Assembly: GCF_022346925.1 (NCBI RefSeq)
Contig: NZ_JAKRNJ010000008.1
Span: 1 to 64,000, forward strand
Reading direction: 5' to 3'
Length of the DNA: 64,000 bases
Origin: Microvirga sp. ACRRW
GTDB lineage: Bacteria > Pseudomonadota > Alphaproteobacteria > Rhizobiales > Beijerinckiaceae
Shown here piece by piece: positions 60,003 through 64,000 of this stretch (its first letter is position 1; the number at the start of each line of letters is the position of its first letter). The position numbers and the translations under genes are program-made. The notes below the pieces were generated by a model that saw nothing but the letters and a program-made list of their open reading frames with translations, had not been told where the DNA came from and made no database searches.

Positions 60003-60212
60003 TCAGGCCTGCTTGTCTTTCTTGAAGAGGTTCTTGACCTTGGCGACGTAAAGGCGGGCCGTATAGCCGACAGCCGCAAATGCGCCGAGGATAGCGGTGA
60101 CGATGATGCTGGCGGAGCCGGGATCGACATAAGCCTGCGCCGACTGAGCCTGGGCGATCAGAAGGATGCCGGCCAGGGCGGCCAGATGCCGGGCTGTTTT
60201 ATTCGTAGACAT
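60003..60212 (-). CDS. Small YVDPGS-motif membrane protein (copy 2)
   Basis: 69 residues, nearly identical to copy 1: M-S-T-N-K-T-A-R-H-L-A-A-L-A-G-I-L-L-I-A-Q-A-Q-S-A-Q-A, then A-Y-V-D-P-G-S-A-S-I-I-V-T and a shorter tail (K-N-L-F-K-K-D-K-Q-A). It overlaps the stop of the second sulfatase gene by 14 bp, as in copy 1. The start at the first ATG is supported by that shared arrangement. What follows is the methyltransferase remnant. Confidence 0.82.
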   Translation of the reverse strand: MSTNKTARHLAALAGILLIAQAQSAQAYVDPGSASIIVTAILGAFAAVGYTARLYVAKVKNLFKKDKQA

Positions 60213-61710
60213 AGTTCTCAAACCTCTCGTTTTCATTGATCTGGCGTATGACGCCGAAGTCGACTTCGTTGATGAAGGGGCTCTCGCCGCCTGCGAGGCA
60301 CCGGACCAGACCGGTCACGATCCTGGCATTTGTTTGGAAACGCTGCCCTTCGGGCGGCGTCAGATAAGGCTCGCATTGTTCTGCGTTGATCACGGCTCCC
60401 AGAGTACCGTAGCGATCCTGCACGAAGAACTGCCTGTCCTTGTCGAATTGCACCGGCCGGGAAACAAAGGCTCCGTGGTCGCCGTAAAGGAAAACAATCG
60501 CAGTTGGATCGGATTTCCGGATTTCGGTGAGCATCCTGTCCATCGCTTTCGCCGCGATGGCCGAGCGCCTCTCGAAATACGCCTTGTAATTGTCATTGTC
60601 CTTGGCCGAACCCGCGAACAAAGGCAGCGTGTGGCTCGGGTAAAGGATGTGCTGCATATAGAAATGGGGCCCGGAATTCTTGTCCCGTGCGATGGTCTCG
60701 ATCAAGCCATAGGCGAAGTCTAAAAAGGACCGCTCCCGGACTGCGTTGATGACGCCATCGAAGATCTTGAGATCCCTGAGAGGGCAATAGCCGAAAAAGC
60801 CGTATTGACGGGCGTTGTCCGCCAGGAATTGGCAGGCGGAATGGGGGCGGTAGAGATTGTAGCTCGTCAGATACTGCCCTTTGGCCGACCCGAAAAATCC
60901 CGTATCGAATGTGAAATGGGTCTTATAGCCATTAGCGCTGAGGATGTATCCAAGCGCGCTTGGAACCCTGCCTGTGATGATGCGGTCAGCCTCCACGTCT
61001 CTCTGGGCAACGGGAGATAGGGTCAGGATATTCGCGAGCGCGCGCTTGGTCGGTACTGCATCCGAGAAGTTGTTCGCGATGAAGTTCGCGCCGTGTTTTT
61101 TCAGGACATCGAGATAGGGCGGATTGGGGACGCCGATGAACTTGCTGGAAAGGCTCACCGGAACCATGGCGTCGAAGGACAGGAAATAGAGGTTCGGCTT
61201 GTTCTTGAACTCTACGGTCCTGATGTTGGCCGGTGTGGCGGTGTTGTCTGCGCCGCTATCGACGAGGAGGGGCCATGCCGAGATGCCCGTGAACAGAGCG
61301 GCCAGGACCGGCACGCCAAGGACGAGCCATCGCTGCATGCGCCCGGCGCGCAGCACGATATCGAGGGCGACCCCATAAAGCGCCAGGATTGCCGCGCAAA
61401 TCCCGATTTGAGCCCAGAGACTCATGACGCCGATCTCGGCGCTCAGAACGATAAAGAGAAGATAGGTGTTGAGAAGGCTGAAAAGCGGGAAAAGCAGTTG
61501 AACGGCCGCTCTCGCCAAGAAGAACACGGCGATCTGGACGAGGATGACGAGGCTCGAAAGGGCAAGGATGAGAAAGATGTCGGACGTCGATATGTCGGTG
61601 ACAGTATTGATGAGAGCCTTGCCGAGCCAGAAATAAGAGATCGACGCCAGCAGAACGGACGCGACCAAGCTTTTGCTCATCCCCGATTTTTCAACAGGCT
61701 GCTGTGACAT
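60199..61710 (-). CDS. Membrane sulfatase-fold hydrolase/transferase (copy 2)
   Basis: 503 residues (493 if started at ATG 61680, where the alignment with copy 1 begins: M-S-K-S-L-V-A-S-V-L-L-A-S-I-S-Y-F-W-L). Same helices and catalytic segments as copy 1, including F-D-A-M-V-P and Y-G-D-H-G (about 410). The long N-terminal extension with Q-Q-P-V-E-K may be untranslated. The C-terminus ends with the conserved E-N-Y-V-Y-E. It diverges more from copy 1 in the N-terminal membrane part than in the catalytic domain, as expected for a paralogue under functional constraint. Confidence 0.8.
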   Translation of the reverse strand: MSQQPVEKSGMSKSLVASVLLASISYFWLGKALINTVTDISTSDIFLILALSSLVILVQIAVFFLARAAVQLLFPLFSLLNTYLLFIVLSAEIGVMSLWAQIGICAAILALYGVALDIVLRAGRMQRWLVLGVPVLAALFTGISAWPLLVDSGADNTATPANIRTVEFKNKPNLYFLSFDAMVPVSLSSKFIGVPNPPYLDVLKKHGANFIANNFSDAVPTKRALANILTLSPVAQRDVEADRIITGRVPSALGYILSANGYKTHFTFDTGFFGSAKGQYLTSYNLYRPHSACQFLADNARQYGFFGYCPLRDLKIFDGVINAVRERSFLDFAYGLIETIARDKNSGPHFYMQHILYPSHTLPLFAGSAKDNDNYKAYFERRSAIAAKAMDRMLTEIRKSDPTAIVFLYGDHGAFVSRPVQFDKDRQFFVQDRYGTLGAVINAEQCEPYLTPPEGQRFQTNARIVTGLVRCLAGGESPFINEVDFGVIRQINENERFENYVYE

Positions 61711-62046
61711 GGTGCCGGCCCAGATTTCTCAAAAGTTTCTTGCGGCGCCAGACGAGTCAGCGCAAATATAACATTGTCCCATAAAGCCTAAAGCAGGTGT
61801 CATCAAGACTTCATAGGCCTCTGTGACAAACATTCGCTGAGCAGGGAAACAGCTCAAGTTCGGTTCATCTTGACTGTTCGAACCTTAAGCCTGCAGAGGC
61901 CCGATTTATTGAGCTTTATGAGGGTGCGTCGGCGTTACTGCTGCGAATCATCCCTTCCGTTGAGGCTGCCAGCCACCGCCCGGCTTGTCCCTTCGGACCC
62001 TGTGTCGCAGGTTGCAGGAGCAACCGCGCCCCGGCATCATCGGCTC
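61711..62046. other. Intergenic region before the phosphatidyltransferase gene
   Basis: 336 bp between divergent genes. A CTTGAC (61869-61874) could be a -35 but no good -10 follows; GTTCGAAC (61876-61883) is an 8-bp palindrome. A leftward promoter for the sulfatase gene may be the AT-rich segment near 61760-61780. Nothing further is supported. Confidence 0.4.
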
Positions 62047-62577
62047 ATGACCATCCCGAACCTGATCACCATCGCCCGGCTCATCATGGTCCCCATCGTG
62101 ATCGTCATGATCATGCAGCAACGGTGGGCGGCGGCCTTTATCCTGTTCGTCGTGGCGGGCGTTTCGGATGGGGTCGACGGCTTCATAGCCCGGCATTTCG
62201 ACATGAAAAGCGAGTTCGGGGCCTATATCGACCCGATCGCCGACAAGGCGCTGCTGGTCTCGATCTATGTGGCGCTCGCCGTGGTCGGGGCGATTCCGAG
62301 CTGGCTTGCCATCGTCGTGGTGTCGCGGGATGCGATGATCGTCGCCGCCGTGCTCCTGTCATGGGTCATGAGCCGTCCGGTCGAGATCAAGCCGATCTGG
62401 TTAAGCAAGCTGAATACGGTGGCCCAGATCGGCTTTGCGGCCTTTGCCCTTGCGGCCAATGCCTATGGGGTGGAGCTTGCCGGTTTCGAGGATATCGCGA
62501 TGCTGGCCGTTGCCACCTTGACCGTGGCATCCGCAGGTGCCTATCTCGGGGGCTGGCTGCGGCACATGGCGGCCTAA
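62047..62577 (+). CDS. CDP-alcohol phosphatidyltransferase (PgsA-like)
   Basis: 176 residues with about five membrane helices. The catalytic motif D-G-x2-A-R-x8-G-x3-D-x3-D is present as D-G-F-I-A-R-H-F ... G-A-Y-I-D-P-I-A-D (about 43-65). The short length fits the phosphatidylglycerolphosphate synthase group, although cardiolipin-synthase relatives are similar. ATG 62047 chosen because it begins the conserved N-terminus T-I-P-N-L-I-T-I-A-R. Followed 27 bp later by the AI-2E-type gene. Confidence 0.85.
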   Translation: MTIPNLITIARLIMVPIVIVMIMQQRWAAAFILFVVAGVSDGVDGFIARHFDMKSEFGAYIDPIADKALLVSIYVALAVVGAIPSWLAIVVVSRDAMIVAAVLLSWVMSRPVEIKPIWLSKLNTVAQIGFAAFALAANAYGVELAGFEDIAMLAVATLTVASAGAYLGGWLRHMAA

Positions 62578-62604
62578 GAGGCGTTCTTAGAGTATGGAGT
62601 ACCG

Positions 62605-63717
62605 ATGACGATCCAACGGCAGATCGGATTCTGGGTCGCTGCGCTGGTCGTGGCGGTGCTCCTGCTGTTCGTGCTGCGCGGTATTCTTCTGCCGTTCGTG
62701 GCGGGCTTCGCGCTGGCCTATCTTCTCGATCCCCTGGCCGACCGGCTTCAGAAGATCGGGGTCGGGCGCCTTGGCGCCAGCCTCCTGATCCTGGTGATCT
62801 TCGTTCTCGTCTTCATCGTGACACTCATGGTCCTGGTGCCCTTCGCGGTTCAGCAGGTCGGGGCTTTCGTCGAACGCGTGCCGAGCTACGTGGCGAGGCT
62901 TCAGGAGCTGGCGAACGACCAGTTGAAGCCGCTGCTCGACCGGCTCGGCGCCAACGGCGCGTTGCCGGAAATGCAGACCTCGGTCGGCAACCTCATCAGC
63001 CAGGGCATCGCATGGATCGCCACCTTCCTTCAGGGGCTCTGGTCCGGCGGGCAGGCGCTGCTCGGCATCTTCTCCCTGCTGGTGGTGACGCCGGTGGTGG
63101 CCTTCTACATGCTCGTGGACTGGGACCGCATGGTGAGGACCATCGATTCCTGGATGCCGGTCCACCAGCGGGAGACAATCCGCGCCATCGCCCGCGACAT
63201 CGACCGCGCCATTGCGGGCTTCGTGCGCGGGCAGGCTCTGGTCTGCATCATCCTCGGCACCTTCTATGCCGTGGGGCTGACCGTGATCGGCCTCAATTTC
63301 GGGGCCCTCATCGGCATGACGGCGGGCCTCCTGAGCTTCATCCCCTATGTGGGCTCGCTCACCGGCCTCATCATCTCCATGGGCGTCGCCATCGTGCAGT
63401 TCTGGCCTGACTGGACCATGATCGCGGCCACGCTCGGCATCTTCGTGTTCGGGCAGTTCGTAGAGGGCAACATCCTGTCGCCCAAGCTGGTGGGCGATTC
63501 CGTAGGGCTGCACCCGGTCTGGCTGATGTTCGCGCTGCTCGCCTTCGGCGTGCTGTTCGGCTTCGTGGGCCTGCTGCTCGCCGTGCCGCTCGCCGCCGCC
63601 ATGGGCGTGATCGCGCGGTTCGCGCTGGGCCGGTATCTGGCGAGCCCCCTTTATCGCGGGACGGGGTCTGCGATCCTTCATCCTCGGGTCGAGGACAAGG
63701 CCGATCTCGATGCCTGA
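62605..63717 (+). CDS. AI-2E family transporter (UPF0118)
   Basis: 370 residues, about eight membrane helices with long loops. Typical sequence near the start L-P-F-V-A-G-F-A-L-A-Y-L-L-D-P-L-A-D (about 25-42), and G-F-V-R-G-Q-A-L-V-C-I-I-L-G-T-F-Y and N-I-L-S-P-K-L-V-G-D further on. Members have varied proposed substrates. The stop overlaps the start of hdaA by 8 bp. Confidence 0.85.
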   Translation: MTIQRQIGFWVAALVVAVLLLFVLRGILLPFVAGFALAYLLDPLADRLQKIGVGRLGASLLILVIFVLVFIVTLMVLVPFAVQQVGAFVERVPSYVARLQELANDQLKPLLDRLGANGALPEMQTSVGNLISQGIAWIATFLQGLWSGGQALLGIFSLLVVTPVVAFYMLVDWDRMVRTIDSWMPVHQRETIRAIARDIDRAIAGFVRGQALVCIILGTFYAVGLTVIGLNFGALIGMTAGLLSFIPYVGSLTGLIISMGVAIVQFWPDWTMIAATLGIFVFGQFVEGNILSPKLVGDSVGLHPVWLMFALLAFGVLFGFVGLLLAVPLAAAMGVIARFALGRYLASPLYRGTGSAILHPRVEDKADLDA

Positions 63718-64000
63718 TGCGCCCAAGCAGCTCGCCTTCGATCTGCCGCTCGATCCGCGTTACGGGGCGGAGGATTTTCTCGTCAGCCCCTCCAACGAGC
63801 AGGCCTATGGGCTCATCGAGAGCTGGCCGGATTGGCCGGATACGATCCTGCTTCTCATCGGCCCTCCCGGCAGCGGCAAGAGCCATCTCGCTTCGATCTG
63901 GGCGACAAACGCCCATGCCTGGACGGTGGATGCCCGCGAGATCACCCACGATAAGGTTCCGCATCTTGTCTCCAACGGAGCGCTCGCCATCGAGGACATG
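63710..64000 (+). CDS. hdaA: DnaA-related ATPase HdaA (5' part, truncated by window edge)
   Basis: 97 codons visible. Start M-P-D-A-P-K-Q-L-A-F-D-L-P (1-13) and Walker A G-P-P-G-S-G-K-S-H at 51-59 are typical of HdaA, an AAA+ protein of alphaproteobacteria that promotes hydrolysis of DnaA-bound ATP together with the DNA clamp and so limits re-initiation. The Q-L-A-F-D-L clamp-binding-like motif is near the N-terminus. It overlaps the AI-2E-type gene by 8 bp. The rest is outside the window. Confidence 0.85.
   Translation, partial: MPDAPKQLAFDLPLDPRYGAEDFLVSPSNEQAYGLIESWPDWPDTILLLIGPPGSGKSHLASIWATNAHAWTVDAREITHDKVPHLVSNGALAIEDM

Noticed and set aside
61876-61883. GTTCGAAC palindrome near a CTTGAC box
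   Set aside because: Eight base pairs are too common by chance and no -10 follows the CTTGAC.
1-64000. CRISPR arrays, rRNA, insertion sequences, prophage
   Set aside because: No regularly spaced direct repeats, no rRNA-like sequence and no transposase or integrase frames were found.

Overview
The window is high-GC DNA with tightly packed genes, short ATGA/GTGA overlaps and alphaproteobacterial hallmarks: a GatCAB amidotransferase, an Omp25-type porin-like beta-barrel, an EcfG-type stress promoter motif, CTTGAC-N17-CTATAT-like promoters, and an HdaA/DnaA-like ATPase. Gene content fits the order Hyphomicrobiales, most likely the Methylobacteriaceae (Microvirga/Methylobacterium-like). This placement is inferred from gene content, not from a marker gene. 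No phage, transposase, rRNA or CRISPR array was seen.

Layout: (1) 0-5 kb: the 3' end of an RTX protein, then a TetR repressor divergent from an EmrAB drug pump with a palindromic operator between them, and a DUF2267 protein. (2) 5.3-8.2 kb: a potGHI-type polyamine ABC operon without a binding protein, convergent with an AsmA-like protein. (3) 10-12.2 kb: 3-oxoacid CoA-transferase subunits and an isochorismatase-family hydrolase. (4) 12.2-15.1 kb: ferric iron ABC binding protein and permease with no ATPase nearby. (5) 15.2-19.2 kb: a membrane-anchored cyclic-nucleotide-binding protein, a small lipoprotein, a pentapeptide-repeat protein, an HTH protein, an Omp25-like protein and two RNA-rich intergenic regions. 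(6) 19.2-27.7 kb: a seven-gene branched-chain-type (HAAT) ABC uptake operon bracketed by two acyl-CoA ligases. (7) 27.9-32.7 kb: a lower-GC accessory stretch with small secreted proteins, a large polytopic membrane protein, tRNA-Gln and a second RTX protein behind a structured leader. (8) 32.7-45.5 kb: ruvX, a ThuEFGK-like sugar ABC operon, a UPF0173 hydrolase, gatC/gatA, an ArsR regulator, an EamA exporter, gatB and a GNAT. (9) 45.6-56.4 kb: a DUF5939 adenylyl cyclase, two glutathione transferases, small secreted proteins, ndk, a molybdopterin oxidoreductase, and purM-purN. (10) 56.5-61.7 kb: a translationally coupled trio (sulfatase-fold membrane enzyme, small YVDPGS membrane protein, SAM methyltransferase), of which the first two genes are tandemly duplicated with a decayed piece of the third. 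(11) 62-64 kb: a CDP-alcohol phosphatidyltransferase, an AI-2E-type permease and the start of hdaA.

The most unusual points are the duplicated sulfatase/YVDPGS/methyltransferase locus, a candidate small RNA at 19.1 kb with a perfect EcfG promoter motif and a strong terminator, and a multi-hairpin leader in front of the second RTX gene. Several intergenic palindromic repeats starting GTCATCCCGG are scattered between genes.
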